Shown: piece by piece, positions 9,724 through 21,382 of the stretch
How the letters are laid out: every line of letters starts with the position of its first letter
Numbering within the stretch: position 1 is the stretch's first letter
Assembly: GCA_030141605.1 (NCBI GenBank)
Contig: JAQGDQ010000365.1
Location: forward strand, 170,643-233,518
Length of the DNA stretch: 62,876 nucleotides
Origin: Tubiluchus corallicola
Taxonomy: Eukaryota; Priapulida; Priapulimorpha; Priapulimorphida; Tubiluchidae
Reading direction: 5' to 3'
Made by a program: the position numbers and the translations under genes
Notes under the pieces: generated by a model
Told to the model about the DNA's origin: nothing
Database searches by the model: none
The model's input: the letters and a program-made list of their open reading frames with translations, nothing else

Positions 9724-10695
9724 CTATAACTGTGCTTTTAAATACTTCTCTTCATTGCTAATATTAACAATATTTTTAAATTTATTTAATAAATTAAGTG
9801 TTTTAAGGACAAACTTTTTATGCTGCTTTGTTGATGGAAAAGTAGGCTTATGTGAAAGTGCATTAATTATCTGCTGCCATTCTTGTATGAAATTTATGCT
9901 TTTTTCGTCAAAATATATTTCAATAAATTTATTCCATATATAGTTAATAGCTTGGTTATTAGGGTGTATCATATCGGAAGAATAAAACCTGTAGTCCCTC
10001 AAATCATCTATCATAATTTCAAAGGCAGGGAAATATTCTACTTGTTTGTGTGTCTCTTTTATTTTTTCGCAAGCTAACCTTAAAATAGATTTACTTATGT
10101 TATTTTGTTCTAGAGCATTTTTTATATGCCTCACAGGACTTACCGTTAATATTACTCGAACATTGGGGTTAAGGGTATAGATGTGTTTTAATGTTTTTGA
10201 GAATGATGATACTATTTCTTCTACACTTAGCCATTTACTTTTAAATAATTCTGCAGGCATCTTATGACAATTGGAGACAATTTTTTTTGTTAATATTTGT
10301 TCATAGACATATGCGGTGCCAAATGTCATTATTATTACGTCAGAAGTCGTTAGAAATTTTTGGGTGGATTGTAGAGAGTTTTCTATTTGTTGCTTTAGGG
10401 CATTTTTGTTTAATGATGATAAATCAGAATGTACATTAAAGTTATACCAAACTTCTTGATTTTGCACATAGCTATCCTCTTTAAATGCTTTTTGCAGCAT
10501 AGCATGTTCTAATAACATAAAAATAGACAAAGGGTTGAACAGTGTTCCGAATGGATTGCTTAAAGCGTTAAATTTAAAATTTAATAATTGTTGGGCTATA
10601 TTAGTTGAGAAACAAGAGCCAATTAGAAAAATATTGTCTTTTAAAGATATTTTTTGTTCAGATGGTGTAATATAAATTTCTGTACGAAAATTCAT
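9724..10695 (-). CDS. GSCFA domain protein (SGNH-hydrolase-like)
   Basis: This 323-residue protein is named for its own motif: FLIGSCFSTNIA lies near residue 27. NPFGTLFNP, DVIIMTFGTAYVYE and ILTVSPVRHI follow, and SDMIHPNNQA lies near the end, supplying the late histidine expected in an SGNH-like hydrolase. GSCFA proteins are widespread in Bacteroidota and their substrates are unknown. No signal peptide is visible, so it is probably cytoplasmic. It sits between DUF445 and metF with spacings of 7 and 3 bases. Confidence 0.88.
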   Translation of the reverse strand: MNFRTEIYITPSEQKISLKDNIFLIGSCFSTNIAQQLLNFKFNALSNPFGTLFNPLSIFMLLEHAMLQKAFKEDSYVQNQEVWYNFNVHSDLSSLNKNALKQQIENSLQSTQKFLTTSDVIIMTFGTAYVYEQILTKKIVSNCHKMPAELFKSKWLSVEEIVSSFSKTLKHIYTLNPNVRVILTVSPVRHIKNALEQNNISKSILRLACEKIKETHKQVEYFPAFEIMIDDLRDYRFYSSDMIHPNNQAINYIWNKFIEIYFDEKSINFIQEWQQIINALSHKPTFPSTKQHKKFVLKTLNLLNKFKNIVNISNEEKYLKAQL

Positions 10696-10702
10696 CTATC
10701 TA

Positions 10703-11290
10703 CTATAATATTAGTAAAAGTTGAGTTAGGCCAATAGTAAAACCTAATACTCCCCCTAATATTTCTATAAGCTTAAATTCCTTCTTCATGATGGAGAATA
10801 AAATTTGTTCAAGTTTATTTATTGAAAAGTTCTCTACTTTAGTTTGTACTATTTCTTCTACGTTTATTTCCTCTTCCATTTTTTTCGATATATTTTCAAA
10901 TATCGTGGGTAATAATGTTTCTATCTCTTTTTGCAAAGTTGTTTTTATATTCTCTTTTGCTTCTGCTCCAACAAATGTGGATAGCAAAGGGAATATATCG
11001 TTTAGCTGATGGTTTAGAAAATGATCTAATTTTTCATCTATTAATTGCTTTATAGATTCAGTGTTTTTAGGGTTTGTTAATGCTTTTTTAATATCTTTTG
11101 TTGAAAAGAGTTCTTGAGCAACAATTTTTCCTAACCGTTGGGCTAATTTTTTTTGTCTTTTTGGAAAGACTCCTTGTAGTGTTATAAATAGTAGGTTTAT
11201 TTTTTTTCTTGGATGAAACAACATTTTGATAGCAATATAGTTTGTTATCCATCCAATAAGGGCTCCAATTATAGGTAGAGAGTAAATCAT
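10703..11290 (-). CDS. DUF445 family membrane protein
   Basis: This 195-residue protein has a hydrophobic helix at each end (about residues 3-20 and 175-194). The charged middle is rich in helix formers and probably coiled. The N-terminal motif GWITNYIAIKMLFHP is the DUF445 signature, followed by LQGVFPKRQKKLA. The layout suggests a membrane-tethered hairpin; the function is unknown. Its ATG directly abuts the stop codon of galE, so the two are translationally coupled. Confidence 0.82.
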   Translation of the reverse strand: MIYSLPIIGALIGWITNYIAIKMLFHPRKKINLLFITLQGVFPKRQKKLAQRLGKIVAQELFSTKDIKKALTNPKNTESIKQLIDEKLDHFLNHQLNDIFPLLSTFVGAEAKENIKTTLQKEIETLLPTIFENISKKMEEEINVEEIVQTKVENFSINKLEQILFSIMKKEFKLIEILGGVLGFTIGLTQLLLIL

Positions 11291-12340
11291 TTAATTATTT
11301 TTTAATAGCTCTTTTTTATGTTGTTGTAAATATTTTTCCCACTCCCATGCGTGTTTCAATGCGTCTTCTATTGAGTATTTGGGTTGCCACTTCATTTCTC
11401 GAATAGATTTTTTTGTATCAGAATATATAGCCACAACGTCTCCTGCTCTTCGTGCTCCTATTTCATAATTTAATTTAGCATTTGTTATTTTTTCAAAGGC
11501 TTTGATCAACTCTAATACAGTGTTTCCTTTTCCTGTGCCTATATTGAAAACAAAAGGAGCATTCTCTCTTTGACTTTTTTCAGAATATTCAAAAGCGGCA
11601 ATATGAGCTTGTGCTAAATCTACAACGTGTATGTAGTCTCTTATTGGAGAGCCATCAGGAGTGTCATAGTCATCACCAAATACAGTAAGCTTTTTGAATT
11701 CTTTGTCTTTGATAGCTGTTTTAGTTATGACAGGAACTAAGCTACTTGGTTTGAGCGGTAGTTCGCCTATAAGAGCGCTATGGTGTGCTCCTACGGGGTT
11801 GAAATATCTTAATATTATGGAGTTGAAATCTCTTTTTGTTACATGCATGTTTTTTATTAGCTCTTCGCAAACCTGTTTTGTATATCCGTATGGTGATTCG
11901 GCAGGCTTGAAAGGCGTTTTTTCTGAGACGGGCAGGTGGTCAGGGTTGCCATATACACTGCAAGATGAAGAGAATATTAAATGCTTTACATCATATTTTT
12001 GTATACATTTAATTAGTGCAATGGTGGAATTTATATTATTATCAAAATATTCTAATGGTTTTTCTACTGATTCTCCTACTGCTTTTAGTGCAGCAAAATG
12101 AATTACTCCTTCTATATTTGCTTCCTTTTCAAATACTTCTTCTAATGCTTGTTGATCGTGGCAATTTACTTGATAAAAAGGAACTTCCGCACCTATTATC
12201 TTTTCAATATTTTGTTTGATTGATAACACAGAATTGGAAAGATTATCCACAATGATAGGCTGATATCCTTTATTGCATAGCTCTACAATTGTATGAGATC
12301 CAATATATCCTAGACCACCAGTAGTTAATATTTTTTTCAT
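11291..12340 (-). CDS. galE: UDP-glucose 4-epimerase
   Basis: This 349-residue short-chain dehydrogenase interconverts UDP-glucose and UDP-galactose for surface polysaccharides or galactose use. The NAD site TGGLGYIGSH is at the N-terminus. The catalytic motif is SPYGYTK (YxxxK), preceded by the SSSCSVYG strand. The length is normal and no break is seen. It leads a four-gene minus-strand run whose promoter element lies 32 bases upstream. The other genes in the run do not belong to sugar metabolism. Confidence 0.95.
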   Translation of the reverse strand: MKKILTTGGLGYIGSHTIVELCNKGYQPIIVDNLSNSVLSIKQNIEKIIGAEVPFYQVNCHDQQALEEVFEKEANIEGVIHFAALKAVGESVEKPLEYFDNNINSTIALIKCIQKYDVKHLIFSSSCSVYGNPDHLPVSEKTPFKPAESPYGYTKQVCEELIKNMHVTKRDFNSIILRYFNPVGAHHSALIGELPLKPSSLVPVITKTAIKDKEFKKLTVFGDDYDTPDGSPIRDYIHVVDLAQAHIAAFEYSEKSQRENAPFVFNIGTGKGNTVLELIKAFEKITNAKLNYEIGARRAGDVVAIYSDTKKSIREMKWQPKYSIEDALKHAWEWEKYLQQHKKELLKNN

Positions 12341-12371
12341 TTGTTATAGTTTTGTCAATAATATTGTGTCG

Positions 12372-12379
12372 CAAATATA
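12372..12379 (-). promoter_or_regulatory. -7 promoter element for the galE run
   Basis: TATATTTG on the minus strand, 31 bases before the galE ATG, matches TAnnTTTG exactly. Confidence 0.6.
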
Positions 12380-12446
12380 ATAGTTTTATTTGGCATTATA
12401 TTAAAAATAGATGATTAAGTTACCATTAGGTGGCAACTTCTTCTCT

Positions 12447-13613
12447 CTAACCAATAAAGCGTGTGAATAATACGCCATTGATATTTTTTATCATGTCAAT
12501 GATTTTTTTGTCAACATTTGACTCTACCTCAATAATGTTGTAGGCGACATTATTTTTATTCTTGTTTATAAAAGTAGCAATATTGATTTGGTTTTTAGAC
12601 AATACTTTAGTGATTTTTCGTATCATATCTGGAATATTTTTGTTTCCAACAATTAGCCTTTTTGCTCCAGAGTAATACATTTCTGTTTCGGGAAAGTTTA
12701 CAGAATTTTTGATGTTTCCATGTTCTAAAAACTCTTTTATTTGTTGCGCTGCCATTATGGCACAATTAACTTCTGATTCTTGTGTAGAAGCGCCCAAATG
12801 TGGAATGCAAATAACCTTTTTATGTTTAATGTAGCTTTCATTAGGAAAGTCTGTTACTACACAACTAATCTTTCCACTATCAAGTGCCTCTAAAATGTCT
12901 TTTTTTACTAATAATCTATCTCGTGATAGGTTCAAAATTTTCACACCGCTTTTCATGCAATCAATTTTGTTTTTGTCAATGAGATTTTCTGTTTTATTAG
13001 TTTGTGGTATGTGTATGGAAATAAAGTCTGACTTTTGAAGTAAGTCTTCTAGGCTCGCTGCCTTTTTCACTTCTGTTCTTAAATGCCAAGCACCATCAAT
13101 AGAAATGTATGGGTCAAATCCTAACACATTCATACCTAATTTTATGGCAGTGTTTGCCACCAGAGAGCCAATAGCTCCCAAGCCTATTACTCCCAGTGTT
13201 TTTCCTTTTATTTCTTTGCCTTTGAATGTAGACTTTTGTTTTTCTATCTCTTTGCTTAAATCTTCTCCTGTTAGTGTTGAAGCATTTACCCAATTTGTGC
13301 CTTCTATTATTGGTCTTGATGAAAGTATTAAACTACTGATAACTAATTCTTTTACGGCGTTTGCGTTTGCTCCGGGTGTATTAAAGACAACGATGCCTTT
13401 TTCTGTACATTTGTCTATGGGAATGTTGTTTACTCCAGCGCCTGCACGGGCGATGCATTTAAGGTTGTTTGTAAATTCTATATTCTGCAAATTAGCACTT
13501 CTTACTAATATAGCTTCTGGGTTTTGTGCATCAGCAGAAATGGTGTAGTGTTGTGGGTTTAATGTTTCTAACCCTTCTTTATTTATTTTGTTAAATGTTT
13601 TTACCCTGTACAT
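12447..13613 (-). CDS. serA: D-3-phosphoglycerate dehydrogenase
   Basis: This 388-residue D-2-hydroxyacid dehydrogenase catalyses the first step of serine synthesis. Features include RAGAGVNNIP, FNTPGANANAV, the NAD-binding GLGAIGSLVAN and a catalytic IPHLGAST segment. The C-terminal ~75 residues form an ACT-like regulatory domain (RLIVGNKNIPDMI), which suggests feedback by serine. The partner serC, usually adjacent in Bacteroidota, is absent from the window. No clear promoter match was found upstream. Confidence 0.92.
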   Translation of the reverse strand: MYRVKTFNKINKEGLETLNPQHYTISADAQNPEAILVRSANLQNIEFTNNLKCIARAGAGVNNIPIDKCTEKGIVVFNTPGANANAVKELVISSLILSSRPIIEGTNWVNASTLTGEDLSKEIEKQKSTFKGKEIKGKTLGVIGLGAIGSLVANTAIKLGMNVLGFDPYISIDGAWHLRTEVKKAASLEDLLQKSDFISIHIPQTNKTENLIDKNKIDCMKSGVKILNLSRDRLLVKKDILEALDSGKISCVVTDFPNESYIKHKKVICIPHLGASTQESEVNCAIMAAQQIKEFLEHGNIKNSVNFPETEMYYSGAKRLIVGNKNIPDMIRKITKVLSKNQINIATFINKNKNNVAYNIIEVESNVDKKIIDMIKNINGVLFTRFIG

Positions 13614-13676
13614 GTATTGTTTGCGCGTAAATGTTAAAAAAAGTATTGTAATATATTTGCGGTTTGATACTCTATA

Positions 13677-14159
13677 TTAATAACTATTTTTTAGGTGCTC
13701 TATCAATACGTTGTTATCTAAAAACTCTTTAGATTCGGAGTAATCAAATCCTTTTTTTAGAATAAATTTAGTAGTTAACTCTCTTATTTTGTCTATTAAT
13801 TTTTTAGAATCCCAAGGTTTTTCAAAATAATTAGATACTCCACCCTCATTGATAGCGTTGATAGTGTCTTTGTGAGATGCCATTCCAGTTAAAAGGATTT
13901 TAAATGTATCTTTGAATCTGCTATCGTGATGAATTTCTGACAAAAATGTCACGCCATCTTTTTCGGGCATTACATGATCACAAACTATTACTGCTATGTA
14001 TCCCCCATTGACATCTATTTCTTCCATTAATTCATACGCTTCGCTAGCAGATTGACACTCTTCTATATTAACAAATTCTGAGAGTTTAGATAAATCTTTT
14101 ACAATAGTTGTTAGTACGTCTCTTTGGTCATCTACACATAGGATATATATGTTTTCCAT
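13677..14159 (-). CDS. Receiver-only response regulator
   Basis: This 160-residue protein has a single REC domain and no output domain. The acidic pair D10-D11 (CVDDQ), phospho-acceptor D61 (VIVCDHVMP), a Thr in LLTGMASH and a conserved Lys in FEKPWDSKK are all present. It starts 12 bases after the restored end of the histidine kinase gene and is surely its partner. Without a DNA-binding domain it must act through protein contacts or as a phosphate relay. Confidence 0.9.
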   Translation of the reverse strand: MENIYILCVDDQRDVLTTIVKDLSKLSEFVNIEECQSASEAYELMEEIDVNGGYIAVIVCDHVMPEKDGVTFLSEIHHDSRFKDTFKILLTGMASHKDTINAINEGGVSNYFEKPWDSKKLIDKIRELTTKFILKKGFDYSESKEFLDNNVLIEHLKNSY

Positions 14160-14171
14160 AATTGATTATGT

Positions 14172-15543
14172 TTAGGTTTTTACAATAGGTAAAGTAATAC
14201 TAAATTCTGTGCGCCCAGGTTGGCTGTTTAAATTTATTTCTCCGTTGTGATTGTCTACTATTCGTTGTACGATAGAGAGGCCTAATCCTAGTCCAAAGGA
14301 TAGTCCTCCTATTTTGGTAGTTACGTCAGGTTGAAATACTTTTGATTGCAATTCTTTTGGTATTCCTGGCCCGTTGTCTATAATTTTTACTATAGCATTT
14401 CCTTCTTTTTTCGCTTATAATTTCAATTTTTGGATTTATGGTATTAGACTGCTCTAATGCTTCTTCGGAATTTTTTATGATATTTACCCAAACTTGCATC
14501 AGTTCCCCGCGGTCTCCATATATGTGTGCATCAGAGGATAGATTTTTTGTTACGATAATATTATGTATTGTCTTTTTTAGAAGAGTTAATGATTGGGTTA
14601 TGGTTTTATTAACTTCTATTATTGATTTGGATCTATCTTGCTGTGTTCCTAATAACTTTACTGATTGTATGATGTGGGAAGCATGTTGTGCTGCTATTTG
14701 CATATCATGTAGTGCTATTCCTAAATTCCAATAAAAAATAACTCTTTCTATAATTTTTTCATGTTTTTGACCTCGTTCGATTAATTTTTTTAGATCTTCT
14801 GTAGGAATGTCAATTTTGGCAAGTTCTTTTACTAATAAAGGATTAGTTCTTTTTAGTGATTTTTTAATTTTTTTTGCTTTTTCTCTTGCTTCTCGGGTTG
14901 ATATAGAGTATCCTTTTTCTTTTCCAAGTTCAAAGAATGTAGAGTAAGCTACATGTTTTTCTTTTATATTTTTTTGGATGTGGTTTTCTAACATCTCTGT
15001 GTTGTGATATAGGACACTAATGGCATTATTTAGTTCGTGAGCAAGTCCTCCTGCCATTTGCCCTAATACTTTTAATTTTTCGCTTTTTGTTGAGCGTTTA
15101 TATATTTTTTCTTGTCGGAGTAGGTAAATGGTTGCCAATTCACTTCTAAGAACAATGGTTTCTGTTAGAACAGGTATTAGTTGTTGTGAAAAGTTCCCAT
15201 ATTTTTCAGAGGGAACGGGAGCTATATTTTTGTCTATGTAGGCCAATACGGTGTCTTCTCTTGCTATTACGTCAGAAAAAGAGCGACCTTCTTTTTGCAT
15301 GTAACTTATAATTCCTACAAAGATACCTTTATCTGCTTTGGCAAACTTTAGGTATGTGCCTTCTTTATTTTCTACCATCAAGTCTACGACACCACTTTCT
15401 ACTAAATAAAGTTTGTCATTGAGCTCTTCTTTTCTTAGCAGAATTTCTCCTTTTTTCAAAAAAATTCTTTTTGTTGATTCGTTAAAATAAGTTTTTTTAA
15501 ACCATGTTAAACCTTTTTTTGTATCTAAATCTAAAAAATCCAT
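14172..15543 (-). pseudogene. Sensor histidine kinase with cyclic-nucleotide-type N-terminal domain, frame broken near its C-terminus
   Basis: The N-terminal ~120 residues form a cNMP-binding-like beta barrel (LKKGEILLRKEELNDKLYL). The dimerisation and H-box helix follows (AGGLAHELNNAISVL) with a long helical insert, then an ATPase domain. No membrane helix is seen, so the kinase is soluble. The first frame stops at 14326 with a nonsense tail after ISEK. One base out of frame the sequence resumes at once with the ATP-lid motifs IIDNGPGIP and GLGLGLSIVQR and runs to TAA at 14172-14174. The shift lies at six consecutive A on the coding strand (14406-14411), where five would restore the frame. 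Sequence error, true mutation or slippage are all possible. Confidence 0.85.
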
Positions 15544-15550
15544 ACGTTTA

Positions 15551-17023
15551 TTATATAATTTCTAATAGTTGAAGAATAAATATCATGATAATAAGAAGTA
15601 TATTTCCTATTATGGCACCAAAAATTCCTAATGGAAGGAAGGAAGATGGTTTTATTATTCCCGTTCCGTGTGCTAAAGCATTGGGCGGGGTGCTTATTGG
15701 CAAAGCCATTCCAAATGAGCAGTTATATGCTACTGCTAATATTATTAAGTTTATTCCACCTATGTCTTGAAGACTACTCAAAGATACTGCTAATATTGCA
15801 ACGACAGGCATAAGCAAGTTAGCAGATGCTGTGTTAGACATAAAATTAGACATTAATAGAGCAAGTATAGAGAATAACATTATTACAATATAGGGAGAAA
15901 AATCGGAAAAAGGTATAGATGCGAGGACATTTTTGGCAAATCCTGTTTTTTCAAGTGCTAAGCCTAATGCTATTCCTCCTGACACTAACCACAACACATC
16001 CCAGTTTATTTTTTTTAAATCTTCTTTTGTGATAATGCTTGTGATAGAGAAAATACCTATTGGTATAGTAGCAACTACATAAGAGTTCAAATTGATCAAG
16101 TCTCCAAATATCCACAGCAACACTGTAATACTTAGTGTTATGTAAGTAATGTAAGGTTTTGTGCCTCTTAAAAACTTTCCTTTAATGTTTAGTTCCATTT
16201 TTTTTGTTTTAATTGGAAATAAAGTAATTAAGAATAGCCACCCTAATATAAGTATGACAATGACAAATGGAATAGAAAAAATCATCCAATCGCCAAAAGA
16301 TATATTTTCAAGATATTTGAAAGCAATAGCGTTGGGAGGAGTTCCTATTGGGGTTCCTATACCTCCAAGGTTTGCAGCTGTGGGTATGGCTAATATAAAT
16401 GCTAATCGGCCTTTGTCGTCAGGAGCTAATGTGTTGATTATGGGAAGTAGGATAGCCAACATCATAGCAGTGGTGGCGGTATTACTCATAAACATTGAAA
16501 ATACGCTTGTTATAAGCATTATGCCTAATAAAATCATTTTGGGGTTTGTGCCAAAAGGTTTGAGTAATACTCTTGCTAAGTTTAAATCTAACCTATATTT
16601 TATGGATGCCATAGCTATAAAAAACCCTCCTAAGAACAGAAGTATGATAGGAGAAGCAAGAGTACTCATAATGGTTTGGTATTTGATTAATGTTCCTACA
16701 TTTTCATCAATCAAAAAATTCAATCCTTTATCGGAGATTATAAATAGTTGCAATACTATTATTAGCATAGATGTGGCATAGATTGGAAAGGGTTGAATGA
16801 TCCAACATAATGCACCTAATAAGAATAGTGCTAATACTCTTTGTTGAATGACGTCAAAATTATCAATAGAAAATTTTTCAATGGGAATAAATAATACGGC
16901 TAAGGGAATAAGAAAACATAGTAGGTTTGCTATTATTTTTTTATTTCTTTTAGCTATTTTTCTTAATCGAAAAATATCTTGATTAAATTTTATAGCATTT
17001 TGGAGATTGGGGGTTCGTTTCAT
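15551..17023 (-). CDS. SLC13/DASS family anion permease
   Basis: This polytopic membrane protein of about 490 residues belongs to the divalent-anion:sodium symporter family, which carries dicarboxylates, citrate, sulfate or phosphate. Two family repeats are visible, including GGIGTPIGTPPNAIA and a second ISTPPNALAHGTG motif, plus MSNTATTAMM and MSNTASANLL. The ATG at 17023 is chosen because the -7 element at 17047-17054 lies downstream of the longer ORF's start. The histidine kinase starts seven bases after it, so permease, kinase and receiver form one operon. The substrate cannot be assigned. Confidence 0.9.
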   Translation of the reverse strand: MKRTPNLQNAIKFNQDIFRLRKIAKRNKKIIANLLCFLIPLAVLFIPIEKFSIDNFDVIQQRVLALFLLGALCWIIQPFPIYATSMLIIVLQLFIISDKGLNFLIDENVGTLIKYQTIMSTLASPIILLFLGGFFIAMASIKYRLDLNLARVLLKPFGTNPKMILLGIMLITSVFSMFMSNTATTAMMLAILLPIINTLAPDDKGRLAFILAIPTAANLGGIGTPIGTPPNAIAFKYLENISFGDWMIFSIPFVIVILILGWLFLITLFPIKTKKMELNIKGKFLRGTKPYITYITLSITVLLWIFGDLINLNSYVVATIPIGIFSITSIITKEDLKKINWDVLWLVSGGIALGLALEKTGFAKNVLASIPFSDFSPYIVIMLFSILALLMSNFMSNTASANLLMPVVAILAVSLSSLQDIGGINLIILAVAYNCSFGMALPISTPPNALAHGTGIIKPSSFLPLGIFGAIIGNILLIIMIFILQLLEII

Positions 17024-17046
17024 AGGTAAATAGTGTATAATTGCTG

Positions 17047-17054
17047 CAAAATTA
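17047..17054 (-). promoter_or_regulatory. -7 promoter element for the permease/kinase/regulator operon
   Basis: TAATTTTG on the minus strand, 23 bases before the ATG at 17023, matches TAnnTTTG and rules out the upstream start. Confidence 0.55.
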
Positions 17055-17171
17055 TATATTTTTAACAAGACTTTAAAAGATTTTATTTTTTTTCTCTCTT
17101 TTTTCTTAACATTGTCTTTAGCTAATTAGTTTATGCTATATATATTATATAAAAAAATTGGTTTTTAAATT

Positions 17172-17378
17172 ATGATACAAGTAACAATTAACAATAAAAA
17201 GTATGAGGTGGAACGGCCTTTAACTGTTCCAGATGTATTGACACTAATAGGTTTAGGAGATGGGAATGGAATAGCGATAGCGGTAAATGATCTGATAGTA
17301 TCGCGCTCTAGGTGGCAAAATACAATAATTAATGACGGCGATGAGTGCACAGTTTTTGTTGCTTCTCAAGGAGGATAA
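17172..17378 (+). CDS. thiS: Sulfur carrier protein ThiS
   Basis: This 68-residue ubiquitin-fold protein ends in the required Gly-Gly (SQGG). ThiF-type enzymes adenylate that tail, which then carries sulfur for the thiazole of thiamine. VTINNKKYEV, AIAVNDLIVSRSRW and DGDECTVFVASQGG match the family. It stands alone: thiG, thiH, thiC, thiE and thiF, normally downstream in Bacteroidota, are not in the window. A stretch of 180 bases follows with no gene. Confidence 0.88.
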   Translation: MIQVTINNKKYEVERPLTVPDVLTLIGLGDGNGIAIAVNDLIVSRSRWQNTIINDGDECTVFVASQGG

Positions 17379-17558
17379 CATAAAAAATCATATAAATTTT
17401 ATGTGGCTTTGATATTAGCAAGTAGAAAAACGTTAATAAGCAATAGAAAATTTTTTTCTGTTACTTATCCCATATTCTTTTACTTCTCTATTGTTATTGC
17501 ATTGTTTTATATCAATGTCCTTGGGAGCTAATGGTGTGTTAAAAATTATCTGGAATTC

Positions 17559-18980
17559 TTATAGCCTAATAGTTTTTTTGAAATTTTCAATGAGGCTTAT
17601 TTCCATAAAACTTGCTCCTTTTGATGGTCCATAATTGCCTGCAAGCACAACAATTCTATCTTTTTGTTGAGCATCGTATTTCTTTTCAAGCAAATGAATG
17701 GATTTTTTTAGAAATTCGTCAGTATTATCTTCTGCTTGTAAGTACTCAGGATAAATACCATAAGACAAACAGAGCTCTCTCATTGTCTTCTTTTTGTAAC
17801 ATTGTGCTATTACAATATTTTTTCCTCTATAAGAAGCCAACGCTCGGGCAGTTTTTCCAGACATTGTATCACATACAATAGCAAAGGCATTGAGCTCTAT
17901 GGAGGCTTTTACTGCTGAGCGAGATAGAAAGGCAGAAATCTCATTGTTGATTACCACTACTTCCGTTTTTCTCATGGGTTGAATGCTTTGCTCTACAGCC
18001 ATAGCAATTTTTGCCATAGTTTTTACAGATTTTTCTGGATAGTCTCCATATGCGGTTTCACCACTTAGCATTATAGCATCAGTGCCATCATAAATAGCAT
18101 TTGCCACATCGCTTACCTCTGCCCTTGTTGGGCGAGGGTTTTGTATCATTGTATGCAGCATTTGTGTAGCTATAATTATTGGCTTTCGTGATGCAATGCA
18201 CTTATCTACCAATTGCTTTTGTACAATGGGTATTTTTTCTAATGGAATTTCTACTGCCAAGTCTCCTCTTGCTATCATTATGCCATATACATGTTCTAAT
18301 ATCTCATCTATATTTTTCACTCCTTCTTCATTCTCTATTTTTGCAATAATTTTGATATTGCTTTTTTTCTTATCAAGAAGCTTTTGTACGGCCATTACAT
18401 CTTTTTTGTTTCTTACAAAAGAGTGAGCTATGAAGTCTAGATCATTCTTGATTGCGAACTCTATATAACTTATGTCTTTTTGTGATAACGGAGGAAGAGA
18501 TGTGTGCACAGATGGTATGTTTACACTTTTTTTGCTTCCTATTGTGCCTTTATTTCTTGCAACACATACTAATTTGTCACTTTCTTTGCCTTTTACTTCC
18601 AACTCTATAAGCCCATCATCAATTAGTATTTTACACCCCACAGGCACATCTGTAACAATGTTTTCATAATTTACATAAATACACTCTTTTGTTGAAATAC
18701 CATTGCGATCACCTTGTATGTATATATGATGACCAGATTTGACTTCAATGAGGTTTTCTGTTTTTGTAGTTCGTATTTCAGGACCTTTTGTGTCTAACAA
18801 CAAGGCGATTTTATCTGATACTGCTCTTGTATTGTTAATTACTTTTAGGGAATTTTCAAAATTTTGATGAGCCGTGTTTAAACGAACAACATTCATTCCA
18901 GCATTATAAAGCTTTTTTATAAATGCCACATCACAATTTCTGTCTGAAACAGTGGCTACAATTTTTGTTCTTTTTCTCAT
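17559..18980 (-). CDS. pyk: Pyruvate kinase
   Basis: This protein of 473 residues converts phosphoenolpyruvate and ADP to pyruvate and ATP. It begins RKRTKIVATVSDR and contains LLDTKGPEIRT, the active-site KIENEEGV and MIARGDLAVEIP segments, and the signature ATQMLHTMIQNPRPTRAEVSDVANA. The C-terminal allosteric domain is present. ATG at 18980 is preferred over the TTG at 19025, because a -7 promoter element overlaps that TTG. It is divergent from gyrB, with 311 bases between the two start codons. Confidence 0.95.
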   Translation of the reverse strand: MRKRTKIVATVSDRNCDVAFIKKLYNAGMNVVRLNTAHQNFENSLKVINNTRAVSDKIALLLDTKGPEIRTTKTENLIEVKSGHHIYIQGDRNGISTKECIYVNYENIVTDVPVGCKILIDDGLIELEVKGKESDKLVCVARNKGTIGSKKSVNIPSVHTSLPPLSQKDISYIEFAIKNDLDFIAHSFVRNKKDVMAVQKLLDKKKSNIKIIAKIENEEGVKNIDEILEHVYGIMIARGDLAVEIPLEKIPIVQKQLVDKCIASRKPIIIATQMLHTMIQNPRPTRAEVSDVANAIYDGTDAIMLSGETAYGDYPEKSVKTMAKIAMAVEQSIQPMRKTEVVVINNEISAFLSRSAVKASIELNAFAIVCDTMSGKTARALASYRGKNIVIAQCYKKKTMRELCLSYGIYPEYLQAEDNTDEFLKKSIHLLEKKYDAQQKDRIVVLAGNYGPSKGASFMEISLIENFKKTIRL

Positions 18981-19022
18981 GATAATATTATGAAAGGTTG
19001 AGATGTCAAATAGGTTTTCCTG

Positions 19023-19030
19023 CAAAGGTA
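19023..19030 (-). promoter_or_regulatory. -7 promoter element for pyk
   Basis: TACCTTTG on the minus strand, 42 bases before the ATG. Its position decides the pyk start. Confidence 0.6.
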
Positions 19031-19206
19031 TTAAGAAAAACCTTAATAGACGAACTAAATCTTACATTTTCATGCGCTTTTTATTTCTCCACCTTAACTT
19101 TTATTAATTTATTTTATATAAATAACACAATCTTTTTAAAAACTGTTTAGAAACACCTTATTTCTTTTTTTATGTTTAAATTTAATAAATTAGGCAAATA
19201 TTTTCG

Positions 19207-19214
19207 TACCTTTG
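19207..19214 (+). promoter_or_regulatory. -7 promoter element for gyrB
   Basis: TACCTTTG, 77 bases before the gyrB ATG. It is identical in sequence to the pyk element on the other strand. Confidence 0.6.
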
Positions 19215-19282
19215 CATAGTAACTCATTGAAAGCTTGCAACTATGTTAAAGCTTTCAATAAAACACATTAATGAACACTTAA

Positions 19283-21232
<1,950 letters not shown>

Positions 21233-21382
21233 GCTTGTAATATATATTTTTCTTTTTTATTAAAATGCTGCTTTTGAAATGCTTTATTACGCTAAAATTA
21301 TATAGGGTAGGGCATAACCCAGAGCTGTTTTAGGGTAATTAGATAAACGAATAAAATTTGATATAATTAGATATAAAAGAGT

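Noticed and set aside
13652-13659. TATATTTG on the plus strand upstream of serA
   Set aside because: No plus-strand gene follows; it would only transcribe antisense across the response regulator and kinase. Treated as a chance match in AT-rich DNA.
16161-16781. 206-codon plus-strand ORF opposite the SLC13 permease
   Set aside because: It is a mirror of hydrophobic codons in the permease; no recognisable domain.
17379-17558. Possible thiamine riboswitch near thiS
   Set aside because: I could not find the conserved thi-box core on either strand around thiS.
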